Notes: generated by a model from the sequence alone, not told the origin. 64,000 nucleotides of DNA from Geosiphon pyriformis (GCA_016748015.1 JAAOMT010000523.1:1-64000), one strand, 5' to 3'. Counted from the stretch's first letter, positions 11,728-24,783 are shown. Made by a program: numbers and translations.

Positions 11728-13139
11728 TTTGATGCTCTCTCAAGAAAAACACAGCAATAATTAAATTAAAATAACAATTATATTAGACATAACAATTCTA
11801 GAATACTATTAGTTAATTTACATTTACTGCAAAAAATGATTTGGAATTTGAAATAAAATCACAGCTTTTAAGAAAATACTCTTTTAATATATTAAAAACC
11901 AAATCAGTAATTATCTTTTTAAAAACTATAATATCATAAAAATCAAGCAAAATTTTCATAAAAATTTTATTTATAATTCAAATAAAAATCCAAAAAAATT
12001 AGTGCTAATAATTACATTATTTATTTTAAAAAACTTGATTACAATATTATCAAGTTTTGTGAAAAAAAATATTTTACTAATTTACAATTTGTTTTTAAAT
12101 TTGAGTTTAAACTTAAAACAAATAGCAAAGACAAAAAAAAAACATCTAACCAGTTTATATAACTCTCAACATATTAAAAACAATTTTTCAATACTTGCAA
12201 ACACCTAAACAAGAAACTAATTTTAAATTACCACTTTCAATTACATCTTTTTTAGCTTTATTTGCTTAAGTACAAACATTTAACTTACTCTTTAACCGAT
12301 TTTTAAGACCAGAAAACTTTACCAAAAGTCTAATTTAACAGTCAAAACTAATCTATACAAGCATTAATCTTTTTGATTATTTAATAAAAAACTAAAACAA
12401 ACACTCAAAAACATTAGCCAATTAAGAAAACGTTTCTGAATTAATCAAAAAAAAAATAAAAGAAAAATAAAAAAGAAAAAAAAAGCCACAGAAAAAAAAA
12501 GGAAATTACAAATATAAAAAAAACAAAAAAACAACTTTATATATTGTAAAAGTTCTTAATTTTTCTGAAAAAATACTAAGACCAGTTTCCAAAAATAGCT
12601 TAATCAAATTATTAAAGCAAAAAATATAAACAAATAAAATACAATTAGAATATTAAAAATAATTTCTTATTTTCTTAAAAGAATTACAGATAAATGATTT
12701 AAAAACTTAATTGTTTCTTTTGTAAATTAAACAGTCTTTAAAACTGCTTTTTTTGAACAGTTTATTAATAACAATACCTTAATTACTTTTCAAAATTGTT
12801 TTTAAAACATTAAACAAAAATTATTTAAGTCTGTTATAATTATATTAAAAAGTTTAATAAACTTTTCAGAAGAATCTACCAACTAAAAACAAATGTTTAC
12901 TATTCTAATACTCAAGTTTTAGATTAATTTATTACTGAGCTTAAAGACAAACTTATCAAAAAAGTTTGATTATATGTTCCAAAAAATTTAGTTACTACTA
13001 TTTAACATGTTAAAAACTATAAAATAACAATAAAAAAAGCAAACTATACTAAACTTGTCAACTTAACAATCGAAAAAACCAGTTTAACTACTGATTAACT
13101 CACAAAAAAAGTTAAAACATATTTTTAGATAACAAAATT
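11728..13139 (+). pseudogene. Gypsy family D gag, heavily decayed
   Basis: This region follows LTR D1. From about 12700 to 13130 the plus strand carries a broken frame with FEQFINNNT, LKSLINF, INLLLSLKTNL and NHTKL-like blocks that resemble Rhizophagus Gypsy gag in which the capsid is followed by an EANHTKLVNLA-like segment. Upstream, 11730-12690 shows only AT-rich, Lys/Asn-rich frames with stops. The element is cut at about 13140 by LINE sequence. Confidence 0.5.
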
Positions 13140-14900
13140 TTTTTAATCAATAATTTGCTTAGTGTATATTATAGTGCTAATTATTTTTTAATGTTTAAAA
13201 TATTAGAAAATTTTTATTATTTTAATGTAGTTTATTTTTTAAAACACTTTAATGTTGTATTTAAAAACAGATTATTGGACAAATATAAACTAATTATAAA
13301 TTAAAAGACTTTTTATTATTAAAAAAAATTATGCTTTAAAGATTTAATGCTATCATAATTTGTAAAGACTTTAACTTATATGAATAATTTCTCTGTTAAA
13401 TTTAGTAAAATTATTTTTAGCTCTAATTGTTTGAACTTTTTCTGTTTGAGAAAATTTTCAAATATTTACAAGTATTTACATAAGTTGTAGATAGAAGCAA
13501 TAAGTATTTATATTAATAATTTTTTAAAAAACTTAAGTACTACAAAAGTAATTAGTAAGATAATAACTTACTTTTTTGATATTAAGATAAGTATAGTTGT
13601 TAAAATATATAAGTTACTGTCTTTAATAATAATAGAATTACAAACAATTGCTTTGGAATTAAACTGTATTTTTTTTTGTTTAATAATCTTGTATACAAAC
13701 TGCCAAACTGCTATTAGTATATATGTTTTAAAACTCAAATTTAATTTGCTTAATTTTCAAAATAAATATTAAATAAAAAGATATTATATAACTAATTTGA
13801 TTAAAACAAAAAACATTTTTGTAAAGTAAATAAAAATTAAGAACTATTTAAAAAACATTGACAATAATTAAATAAATATTTTTATATTTGTTATAATTCA
13901 ATCTTATTTAGTTTTTTCTGTTAAGATTTATAAAAAATTTATTATGATTAATAGTTTAGTTATGTTGATTAATGCTTATTATTTTGTTTATAATATCTAT
14001 TAAACTGTTTGTTATGCTCAATAGAAAGCAAATTCTAATGTAGAGATTTTGCATAACTTATTTATCTAAAATATAGACTTTGATTTATACTGCTATAATT
14101 TGATATTTGAATTCTTATATGCTTTTTGGGTTTATTAATAGAACTTTAACTGTTTTTTGTATATATCTAATAAAAACAATTTATAAAAAATTACTGGTTG
14201 CAATTAGAAAAAAACTTTATAATATAAATTATTTGAATATTTTGTGTTTATTGTGTAATAATATTAAGCTGTTTAATTATGTTTTTATTTGTCTAAAATA
14301 TGCTTTTATATAATTTGAAATTTTGTTTAGTTATATTAAGCTATAAAAATTTTTAATAAAAGCCTGTTTTTTTTATTATTTTTAATATTATATTTTTTTT
14401 TTGGAAGTTTTGGATATTGATGTTTACATTATTCTGTATAAAATTTTCATTTTTAAAAATTAAATTAATAAGATGGTGTTGATTTTTGATAATAAAAAAG
14501 AAATTATATTAGTGATAATTAATTTTGTTTACTGTTTAACTAAAAAATATTGCAATAAGTTATAAATATTTAGGTCAAAGTTTAAGATAAACATAGAAAA
14601 AAGTGGTCTAGTTGGTAATAAAAAAGTATTGCTTAATGTTTTTTGTAGCTTGTTTAGTTTTTTGTTAGTTAAAGTGATTTATTTGTTTGGTATTATTAAG
14701 TTATTTGCTATTAGTTTTAAATTACATAAAGCTTGTTTGTTTTTTTTAGATATAAACAATAGTACAGAAATTTGTATAAGTATATAATATTGTCTTAATT
14801 GATTTGAATAATTAGTTATATATAATAAATACATAAGTCATGTTTAATTAAAATTACTTAATTTGTTTTTTTGTATTAAATAGTAATTAAGTTGTACTTA
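13140..14900 (+). mobile_element. LINE fragment, plus strand, RNase H to 3' tail
   Basis: The frame VYFLKHFNV...NRLLD near 13230-13280 corresponds to the post-RT region. The segment 14107-14313 reads LLVAIRKKLYNINYLNILCLLC, the same block as 838-1068 on the other strand. The reverse complement of the LINE 3' tail follows at about 14806-14895. All frames are interrupted. It is an older, more AT-shifted copy than the one at 0.3-4.1 kb. Confidence 0.68.
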
Positions 14901-15580
14901 TTAAATAATAATAATAATAAAAATAATTATAACAAGATTTAATTGTATTAAATTTTTTTTAATTATAACCCAAAAAAATTATTAGTTGTAATTTTAAATA
15001 ATATTTTATTTTTTATATTTAAAAAACTTGATGTTTAAAATAAAAAAATGTTTTTTAAATAATAAAAATAAGAATGAAAAAATAATTTACAAATTTTAAA
15101 ATAAACTTAAAACTTTTATTATTTATACAACATTTTATTATATTTAACATGTAACTATGATAAATAAAAAAACATAAATGTAAAAATTAGAAGCAAAAAT
15201 CAAAGAATATACTGGTTTAATTTTTTTTTTTACTTTAAGTGGTGGTTGAAACATTTTTTTGACCCAGTTTTTATAACCGAAGCTTTTGAAAAAAATTTAA
15301 TATATAATATAATAATAATAATAATAATAATAATGATTCCTGATCTCTAATAAATGGTTTGATTGTGATCCAAAACTTTGGATTTTAAAATGCTAAAAAA
15401 AAAACTTAGAGATTTTAAATTTAACATAAATCAAATACGTTTTTTAGAAGTAGTGAACCAGGTAATTTATTTAAATTTCTAAATGAAATAAGTAAGAACA
15501 ATGATTCTCTTCAAAATTAATAAATTGTTTCAATCAAAATTTTTATTATCAAAGTAAGATAGAGGAAAAGAAGAAAGATC
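14901..15580. other. AT-rich intergenic DNA with short (AAT)n runs
   Basis: I see no gene. There is an AAT microsatellite at about 15308-15332, and base composition becomes more balanced after about 15340 as the first gene island begins. Confidence 0.5.
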
Positions 15581-16348
15581 GGTGGTGTGATAACTTATAA
15601 GACCAACAAGAAGGAGCATTTTAACAAAAAACTGCACGTACCCATTTAAAGTTTTATAATTTTTGAGGATGAGTTTCAAAATGAACTAAACGTCATCAAT
15701 AATGAAGGAACTTACCCAGTGTTCTTTAATAATGGGCAGTGATTTCCATATCTGATGATTTAAAAAGTATCAAGACTATCCTATAAGAGAAACTGATGAT
15801 CAAAAGGTTTAAAAAAATCTATGATATATATTTTAAGATATAATGCAATCACTTCTGATATCAAGCCTATTCTTTCTCTACTATTTTAAACATGTGCATG
15901 CATTAGCATTGGTTATTCAAACTGAGACGAAAATACGTAGGCAGGCAAGTGTTGTCCAACAAAGGGTTGTAGAAGTTGAACTCCTCATTAGAACTCCTCA
16001 TTACTGATAACAGAAATGAATGCAAATATACTTGTAATACTTTATACCAATTTTGTATATAAATGCGTTAAAGTGTAGAAATAGGTCTCGATCATTATTA
16101 AATTTCATCATCATCGTTTTTTGATTGTCGTTGTTCTGACTACAATTTTTTTTTGATATTCATATCCTGAGACTTTTTTAAGTAGTTAGTGTCGTTTATT
16201 AACATTGATTGTTGATAAATATCTAAAAAACACACCTAGCTACACTTCGAAACTGACTTTTTTACCAAAACATATTAAACTTACTTTAAAAAATTTGGAT
16301 AATCGTTGATTGTTTTCTTTGGAGTCGATTAAAATTGATGATAAAAAC
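15581..16348 (+). promoter_or_regulatory. Upstream region of the ASH-domain gene
   Basis: This stretch has a more balanced base composition than the flanking transposons and no long frame. TGTATATAAATGCG at about 16053 is a possible TATA box about 300 bases before the first good ATG. A spliced non-coding leader is possible because several GT/AG pairs occur, but I cannot prove one. Confidence 0.35.
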
Positions 16349-16531
16349 ATGATAATGATGATGGAAACGATCCAAGAAGTCAATCATAACGATATTAACC
16401 ATAAGAATATCATTAGAGGGAAGGAAAATAAATTTATAAAAAAGACCTCAAATAGTTTTAATAATAACAGCAGCAGCAGCAGCAGCAGCAGGAGCAGGAA
16501 AAGTTCTGTGAGTAGTAATTATTATCATCAT

Positions 16532-16563
<32 letters not shown>

Positions 16564-17989
16564 GGAAACAATATTATCATCAGACGAACAGCATCATCAA
16601 CTAGTGGAGGAACCTCTTCCAATTTCTCCGAGTACTACAGCAAGAACTTCACCATTACCTTGGGCTTCACGTCCCCCTTCACGTACAACATCTCGAGCCC
16701 CTTCACGAGCACTCTCTCGTACAAGTACAAATTCATCTGCGCCAGGTCGTATTTCAACGGCTGCATTACTTGCCGGTCCAGATACACCAAGAGATGATGT
16801 TAAACAACTCAAAGAACTTGCACAACGTAAAAATCTAATATATCTTGGTATTCCAGCCATAATTAACATACCATCAACTCGTGTAAAAGAAACAACTCGA
16901 GGAGTATTTCACATTTATAATCCTACTTCAACTGCAATATCATGGAGCTTAACACCAACTTCTAGTGTATTTTATAAACGTGGAGAATCAATGTCTAGCA
17001 CACTTGGTCAAAAAGTTAATGATGGAATATTTGTGATAATGAAGCAACATGGATTTTTACGATCTGGCCAATCGGAAAGGGTTGATATAATTTTTACACC
17101 TTTGGCCATAGGAGTTTATCATCAGGAGTTTTCACTGGGTGAAATTGAAGCTGGTAAATCTCAAACTACTGGTGAGAATAATGAAGTCGTCGTCGAATTA
17201 CAAATAGAAGGAAACGGATGGCCCCCTCTACCAGAACGGAAAGAAACACAAAAAAAAGAGATTAAATTTGAAGTTTCAGAAAACGAAATCAAATTTCCAC
17301 CTACTCGGATGGGAAAACAAAAAACTCTTGGTATAACAATTGAAAATCCGACAAAGGAAACAATAAGAATCAAATGTAAATGTGAAGTCACTGGAGCAAC
17401 ACTACTCGGACCACCAATCTTGTCAATTCCTTCATCTGTAATGATTCTAAAACCTGGATCGATCATGACATTACCCATATGTTTTCATCCGAGAAAATTA
17501 GGACTAATTAAAGGTGAAGTAACCTTAAGTTCGCCAATGAGTAAATCACAAGTAAAGGTTGATGTTATTGCACAAGCTGTCAGTTCAAATTTTAAATCTG
17601 ATCGCTTATTGAAATCGCCAACCGCTACGAGTATAGACGGGGAAGATACTGTCAATAATCGAGGCAGCAAAAATATTGGGAATACTGATCCCTTTGGTTT
17701 GAAGGAAAATAATGAAACCAATCTTGAAAGCAATAATAGCCATTCAGAAATTAGTAACATTATCATTGATACTGCGGATATTAATCAACTCGAGTCAAAT
17801 GACGATGATGATCTTGCCATCGTTAAACCGATAGAAGATGATATTGAGAGGAAGGATATCATGAATAAAGTTGGCCAAAAAAATATCGACATTCAATTTG
17901 GTGAAGATAATACAACTTTAGATGTGTCTGATGTTTCCTCGAACGGATCCACAGATACGACCAGAGTTGACGAATCTAATTCACAATGA
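16349..17989 (+). CDS. ASH/MSP-type immunoglobulin-fold protein
   Basis: This single-exon frame encodes 546 residues from the first ATG. An in-frame TTG at 16310 is not a likely eukaryotic start. The N-terminus is low complexity: a Ser run, nine consecutive His (about residues 63-71, encoded by CAT/CAC repeats near 16530-16562) and an Arg/Ser/Pro-rich stretch with PSRTTSRAPSRALSR. Residues about 170-290 and 305-413 look like two beta-sandwich modules. Blocks such as GVFHIYNPTST, GQSERVDIIFTP and LKPGSIMTLPICFHP are typical of ASH/MSP (Cep192/ASPM/Hydin-like) domains, which bind proteins at centrosomes, cilia or membranes. The acidic, Asn/Asp-rich C-terminus looks disordered. The exact partner is unknown. 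Confidence 0.82.
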
Positions 17990-18900
17990 TCCTCAAGGAT
18001 CAATTTTGAATCAAAAAAATCACCAATTCAATTTTATGCCACCATCTCTGCATTCTTAAATCATCCATATCACCCTTCTCATTTTTTGAACAATTCTCAC
18101 TAAGCTTTCTTTGTAAATTTCGGTTTTTATGTTGATTTATGTAAACTAAACATTGATCATTTGATTCATCCTTGTAAAGTTTTTATTATGTCTAGCTCAT
18201 CATCAAAAAAATTTCCCGATCACTCTTTCATCGTTTTCGTGTTTGAAAGCACGACAAAAATTATATGCTTTCTCTAATTTTCTTGTAACAATTCTTTTCA
18301 ATTATAAATGACAATTGTTTCTGTGATTTGATTTTGATGAGTTTATGTATGAAATTTTGGCGTGAAGATTTGTTTACCCTCGGGATTGTCGAGATCGTTT
18401 AATTTGTACCATATTTTAATTATTAAACCGCTAATATCAGAAGGAATAAGACATATGACATAATAAAAGTTAATTTTGTAAATATTCATGCTTTATATAA
18501 ATATAATTAATTTTTAGTTATATATACAGTACGTACGTATATTAACATTTGAATTCAAATAAATATTAATTTTATTATTTTACAAGTGAGGCCCAACCCA
18601 TTATCTACTACAATACAACAAGATATAAGTGTTTTAAAGTAAACGTAGCTCATTAAAATTTATGATTTTCTTTTTTATCAAGTTTTTTATTAAATAAAAT
18701 ATTAGAATTGATTTAATATATAATTAAAAGAATAATGACTAAAAAATGAAATTGATAATTAAATCTTATTTTTAATTGTGATTTTTTGTAATAACATTAT
18801 AATTTTATTATAATTATAATTATTATTTTATTAAAATCATAAATCAATTAAAAAGTTAAAATCACATAAAATTTATAAATTGATAATTAAACTTATAAAC

Positions 18901-18996
<96 letters not shown>

Positions 18997-19337
18997 ATAT
19001 CATCATATTTATTTTAGACTTTAATTTTTGATGTTTATTATTTAAATATGTATATGATTTAAATCTGTTATTATATTTACAATTATATTTTTTTTAATAA
19101 AATAAATAACTATTAAAAAATAGAAACGTATTAATAAATTTTAAAACATCAATAATAAAAATCTATAATTAATATTAAAACAATAACAATATTTTATTTA
19201 TTTAAAAATAACAATAATTTAAATCATAAATAATTCTAAAGGTTCCAGATTAGTCTAGTCAATTTCACTCTTCACATTGTTAGATCTGCTATCATTTTGA
19301 AAAAAGAACAAACAATTGAAAAAAGCGACCGTTTTAC
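17990..19337. other. 3' flank of the ASH gene, AT desert and CK2-beta upstream region
   Basis: About 500 bases of balanced sequence after the stop probably include the 3' UTR. From 18580 to 19230 the DNA is almost pure A/T with one long trinucleotide run. From 19235 balanced sequence resumes just before the CK2-beta start. I see no further gene. Confidence 0.5.
18902..18991. repeat. (ATT)n microsatellite, about 30 units
   Basis: An uninterrupted run of the trinucleotide ATT/TTA spans about 90 bases. It is the longest perfect simple repeat in the window and should be length-variable between strains. Confidence 0.95.
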
Positions 19338-19353
19338 ATGAGCAAACCTAAAT

Positions 19354-21659
19354 ATGTGGAATTCGACATCGCCCACCAGTCAGTCTAATGCTAATTCCTT
19401 CCAAGATCCAGGTAAGGATCCAATTTCCCCAGAAGAGGAAGAAGAAGAGGAGGAAGAGGAGGAGGAGGAAGAAGTTCTTATGCAAGAGCCAAATAACGCT
19501 TTTCAGGCAAGATACTATGGTAAACTAATTATTTCCTTACCTAAATCTGACTTTCGATCTCGAGGAACGAGCGTTATTCAAGTCTTTCAATCGAGAAAGT
19601 TCAATTTTTTACGAATGAAACGACTCTTTTAAAAAGTTTATTTTTCCTTTTGATTCAGATACTGATTCTTCCAATGATACTGGAACAGAGTCTCTTACCT
19701 GGATATCATGGTTTTGCTCCCTTCCCGGTCACGAATATTTTGCCGAGGTTGCTGAAGATTTTATCGAAGATGATTTTAATTTGACTGGCCTTAACGCGAT
19801 GGTTCCATTCTATAAAGAGGCGTTGGAAATGATATTGGATGTAGAACCCGGTAAGGATGGCGAATATAGGGTTTTGTCGGTTTAGTTGAATTTTAAGGAG
19901 TACAGGTATCTTTTTTGGTTTTGGTCTTCCTCTCCTTGGATAATTTTTCCCGTGGAAACTGTTAAAAAGCCCAAAGAATGAGGCATGGGAAGGGAAGAGG
20001 AGGGCGAATAGGTTCGTTGCGTGTTTTTGGGATTATCAAGTGTTGGTGCGAAGCATTCATTTTTCCGATCATACATAGGCTTTTAATTAATCTCAAAAGC
20101 TTCAACGATCTCCATTCATGATTCAATTAATTTATCCCATAAAATGCAACTTATGATGATTCCTACGATTTTTTTGAATTTCCTATCCTAAGAAGAAGAA
20201 ACTATAAAGGTGCCGGATGTTTCGATCGTGGAAAATTCTGCCGAATCGCTCTACGGTCTTATACATCAGCGTTTTATCATAACACGTCAGGGATTACAGC
20301 AAATGGTAATGAATATATATACCTTTTTTTTAAAAAAAAAAATCCCCATCAAACTCAGGAATTATGTTCATTATCATCTTAGGTTGAAAAGTACGAATCA
20401 GCAAATTTTGGTACTTGCCCTAGATTTTACTGCCAATTATGTCCCGTAGTCCCGTGTGGCAGAAATGACATGCCTACAATTGAAACTGTTAGATTGTTCT
20501 GTCCGAATTGTCTTGACCTATATACCCCGCCAAGTTCAAGATATAATAATATTGATGGTAAAGACTCAAATTGATTCAGTATATAGCTCTCTCGATGGTT
20601 CTTTGTGCTCAATAAGATTTCTTATGGCTCCTAGGTGCCTATTTCGGAACAACCTTTCCTCATCTACTTTTTCAACAGTACCCTGATTTGCTTCCACGTA
20701 CGCCAAATCTTATATATGAGCCAAAGATTTTTGGATTCAAAGTTAATGAAAGAAGCCGCAGTGGACCAACAATGCAATGGTTGAGAATGAAGCCTGGTAG
20801 AAATGATAATGAAGAAGGAGAAGGTGTAGAATCAGATTTGGATAAAGATGAAAATGGTGGGAATGATCCCACATTTTATGGTCAAGGAACAGGTGGAAAC
20901 AATGGTGCGCAAATTCCTTCTCATGAAAGTAGCTTTGCCCCAGATGGCCCGCTTAAAACAAACATTGGAAACAAGGGGGGTAACGATGGCGTTCAGGAAA
21001 ATTTAGGTTCGTTTAAAGAGGAAAAGGAAACAATTATGTCACAAAATTCCCCTATCCCTCCTGAAGATCAGGCTCCTATGGAAGTAAATTGCACAAAAGA
21101 CTCCGGTTCGATATCTGCAGATGGGAGTTTTGGAATGGCTCCCTTAGCAAAATTAATTCCTTTTCTAATTTCCCCAACATTGCCGGCTTCTCAGACTCCT
21201 CTCCCTAGCCCAACAGAATTAACTCTATCTTTGGCCAGTATATCTACTGATGTGACTTCCGCTCAACCACAACCGTCATTGTCACTTTCATCGCCAACAT
21301 CATCCTCCTCTTCCTCCTCCTCCTCCTCCTCCTCCTCCTCACACTCACTATTGGACAAATTACCTAAGAGTAGTTATTTGAGTGTCAATTCTCTTGGCGC
21401 ATATGCTTCCTACTTCATTCAAAGAGAAAATCCAACTACGATGAAAGTCGTGAGCGATATGAGCAATTACAAAAACGGTTTGACTCGCAATCAGAGTGAA
21501 ATACAGGAGCTAAAAGTGAACAGTCCTGGTATAATGAGTTTAGGGCTGGCCAGTATGACAGAAATGGGCAGGGACTTTTATGATAAGTGGACAACCGCGA
21601 CAAATAGTAAAAAACATAATGTACTTAAAAAATTAAAAGGTGAAACACGAGACATTTAG
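19354..21659 (+). CDS. CKB1: Casein kinase II regulatory (beta) subunit, with long C-terminal tail
   Basis: Five exons join in frame: 19354-19519, 19659-19850, 20193-20305, 20383-20557 and 20635-21659, giving 556 residues. CK2 beta dimerises, docks the catalytic alpha subunits and sets substrate choice. The core starts with [15 protein letters not shown], then [18 protein letters not shown] and TRQGLQQM. A zinc site follows with Cys169, Cys174, Cys197 and Cys200 (CPRFYC...CPNC), then [12 protein letters not shown]. Residues 27-40 are 14 consecutive Glu. The core ends near residue 255. About 300 further residues follow, Gly/Asn- and Ser/Pro-rich with a long Ser run from TCC repeats (about 21301-21340). 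Most CK2 beta proteins are 210-280 residues, so this tail is exceptional. An upstream ATG at 19338 gives only a short frame. Confidence 0.92.
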
Positions 21660-21662
21660 TGA

Positions 21663-22083
21663 ATACAAATCATAGTGGAGTTGAAATTGCATACTTGCCA
21701 AACGCCATGTCGCCGATCGTTTGCATAACTCTGAAAATTCCCTGGAATTGAGCATCAGAAATTGGAGTTATTTATATCGCATAAACTTTGAGCGGGAACG
21801 TAATCGTTCGCTCTCCGAGTATTTCGACATAAATGAGGATTGCAAAGGATGCCGCCTTTATGGTATATTCTGTTTGTTTGGGTTTTGTGATATATTGACC
21901 ATATGCACTCTCATATCGTACAAATTTTTGGCTCTTATAATATATAAATGGATTTACCAATTTATCATTCTCATGGTAATTCTCCTCTTTTTTTATATTC
22001 TGAAAGACACAATTCCAATCAATCATCAAACTGCAAAAAATACCAGTTCTGATATCGCTGTGAGAGCGTTTTGGAGGAAATGA
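21663..22083 (+). other. Coding-like stretch after CK2 beta, gene model unresolved
   Basis: Base composition stays gene-like past the CK2-beta stop. One frame reads GVEIAYLPNAMSPIV up to a stop near 21765. Another, from about 21690 to 22083, reads NSENSLELSIRNWSY, ERERNRSLSEYFDINEDC and two hydrophobic stretches (about 21865-22000). A possible intron from about 21861 to 22009 would join the soluble part to DTIPINHQTAKN...WRK and remove the hydrophobic part. I found no clean way to splice this to CK2 beta. It may be the 3' part of a small gene or a frameshifted extension. Confidence 0.3.
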
Positions 22084-22700
22084 GCGCCTTTTTTTGTATT
22101 TTGCCAGTGTTTTTTTTTTTGCGTGTTGGACTTACCATTGTGCTTTTGTCTATTTAATTTCAGCTCTCTTTTAATTTCTCATGAATTCCCATACCCTTGA
22201 TTGTCAAGAAACGTTATATCCATCTCTAGATTTCACAAGACTTCTGATTTTTTAATAATAAATTATGGATGTGAAAATTCCCGCTAATCTTAAAATATGA
22301 CGCAAAGTTTTATGAGATTAGTCATGGCTATAGATTTCTGGTTGCTTACTTTACCATTTTCTTCAAAAATGGTCAGATTTTTTTGCTAAATATTGTTGGA
22401 CGATTTCAAATCTGTTATCGAATTCACAAGGTTAAAAAAAACATTGGGAAGTATAAATTTACCCCACAATGTCTATCAAATTTTTTGCTCGTTGATGTTG
22501 AAAAATTTTAGGATTTTGATTGTATTTTCGTAGTGTCTTGCTCGATAACTTTTTTGACCAACATCCTTCTATACCCCAAAAATGTAAGTTCATGCTTTCC
22601 TTTCACTACTGTCTTCCTGTTTTAGATAGTAACTGTTTTTCTCAATTGCCTATTAAATTCTTTTTTCAACAAAATTTAATTGATAACAAAATATATCATT
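22084..22700. other. Intergenic flank of island 1
   Basis: This stretch has balanced composition and contains no frame I would defend. It probably holds 3' UTR sequence and then passes into AT-rich transposon remains at about 22700. Confidence 0.45.
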
Positions 22701-22989
22701 TGTAAATAATATAACAAAAACATTTATAAATTATATATTTAATTCAATAAAAACTTAATTGAAATTTATAACAACAATAATAATATTATTAATTTTTTAC
22801 ACTTTAAAAAAATTTATAAAAAACAATTTTAATTTAATTTAATTTAATCTATTATTTATAATATAAAGTTTTTTTAATAATTATTGTTAATTTTAATTTT
22901 ATTTGTTTTATTAAATATAATTATTTATTATTTACATTATATAAAAAATTGATAAATTTTAAATAAATTTAACTCATATGTTTATTACG

Positions 22990-23790
22990 TACACATAATT
23001 AATTATTTGTGTTAATTTATTTATTGCTTAAATAAATATGGTTTTTTTACAATTTACGTTTGTAATACATATAAATATTTAAAGCAAATATAGATTATGT
23101 ATTTTTTATATAACTGGTTAATTAAACTAATTAAACTATATTATATTATATAAAACAAAATTAAAATCTTGAACCAAAACCAAAATATTATAATATAACA
23201 GAAATTATAATTAAATATTTAAACAAAATTAGCAAATTTATAAAATATAGATAGCCAAAAGCTATACAAAAAAATATTTAATTTAATAAGCACATTTATA
23301 TTCATTAAAATTTACAAAATTTTAAATTAAACAGTAAATTTTCAAATTAAATATTTATTAAAAATATAATTAACTTTGTTTTTTAATTTTGTTTTAATAA
23401 GTTTTTAAAAAACTAACATATTTTTAATATTAACTACTTAATATTAAGTTTTTAATTAAAAACAAATATATTATCTTATGTTATATTTAGTTTTAATATA
23501 AAAATATTATAATAACAATAATAAATTATTTTTTAATTTTCCCAATTTTAAAAACAAAACAAATTATGTTTTTATATATAATTATATTAAATTAATTTAT
23601 TAAATTATTTGTTTTAAAAATTATATTAATAAAATAAAAATTAAAGTTTTTTTTTTCTATTTTTTTAAAATATTACTGGTTTTAAATTAAGATTGTATTT
23701 ACAAAGTTTTAACTTAATTTGTTTATATGTTTTATAATATTAGTTGACTATATTGTTAAGATATAAACTATTTATGTAGTTTTATTTATT
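22990..23790 (-). mobile_element. LINE remnant with 3' tail, heavily decayed
   Basis: The stretch 23030-23130 resembles the LINE tail seen at 281-400 (AAATATAGATTATGTATTTTTTATATAACTGGTTA-like order). It is followed by sequence resembling the last part of ORF2 at 400-560. No frame survives. The call rests on eye alignment of very AT-rich DNA. Confidence 0.35.
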
Positions 23791-23804
23791 TATTTATTTA
23801 TTAG

Positions 23805-24783
23805 TATTATTTCAATAGAAAAACCAATCTAAAACTATTAAAAAAACATAATTAATATATAATAACATAGAAAAAACTTAATAATACAAAATAATACAAA
23901 ATAATTCAAAATAATTCAAAATAATACAAAATAATACACAAAAACATAAAATAATACAGAATAACTAATTATAATATTAAAAAAACAAAACAATAATAAA
24001 AATAATAAATAATAATAAGTAATAACTAGTAATATAAAATAATTAAAAGCAATTTTATAAACTAAAAAAATATGTATAAAAACAAATAATTTTAGTAAAT
24101 AAAAAAGAACAACAAACAAAAAAAAACAAAAATTACTTATCTTTTAAATATCTTAACCTTAGTCTAAAACAATTTTATTATTTATATTTGTAAATCAATT
24201 TAATAAAATCTTTTTATTACAAATTATTTGTATATAATTCCAATATTTTGATTGTCAAAATTAAATCAATTGTCTTTATTACTTTCACTTTAAGCCAAAT
24301 ACTATTAGCATAAATAAAATTAAAATTCTAATAACTTAAACTAATTGCTCTTAATTATAATAATTAATAATACTAATTTTTCTTTTTTTTCTTTTTTTTT
24401 ATTTTATTTTTATTTTTATTTTTTTCTTTCTTGTAAAGCAACAACATTGAAAATCAACTGTCTAAAAATAAACTTTGTAATAGTTTAGTAAAAAAAAGAA
24501 GCTTCTCTTAAGTTTAAATATTAATTTTATCTTATTAGTTTACCAAAAAAGTGAAAAAACAATGTCAAATCTTAATAACTGTACTTACTAATTTAGAAAA
24601 AAATACAATAAAAACAGCATAATTAAAGAAACCAGAATTTTGTGTTTTATAACAAAAAGACTCAATAAGTATAATTTTTGATAAAAAAATCTTTAAAGAT
24701 TAATAATTAACTTAATTAATTTCTATTATTAAAACATAAGCACTAAAAGATATGATTTTATTTCATCAAGTTTATTTATAATA
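23805..24783 (+). repeat. LTR, family B, second copy (decayed)
   Basis: The start TATTATTTCAATAGAAAAACCAAT aligns with the reverse complement of 9746-9722. The body and end (TCAAGTTTATTTATAATA) follow LTR 8722-9746 throughout. No matching primer-binding site or gag is recognisable after it, so it may be a solo LTR. The copy has shifted almost fully to A/T. Confidence 0.62.
23879..23938 (+). repeat. 10-bp tandem repeat inside LTR B2
   Basis: About six units of AAAATAATAC / AAAATAATTC are arranged head to tail. The same part of LTR B1 (9550-9720) carries longer, less regular repeats, so this LTR region is prone to expansion. Confidence 0.75.

Noticed and set aside
16310-16348. TTG start extending the ASH-domain protein by 13 residues
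   Set aside because: Eukaryotic initiation at TTG is unlikely, and good ATG codons follow at 16349, 16355, 16358 and 16361.
16597-17766. Minus-strand open frames of 90-105 codons inside the ASH-domain gene
   Set aside because: They lie antisense to a long conserved frame, show no recognisable domain and are explained as codon-bias shadows.
19882-20076. Minus-strand 64-codon frame in a CK2-beta intron
   Set aside because: It falls in a GT/AG intron of the plus-strand gene and has no recognisable feature.
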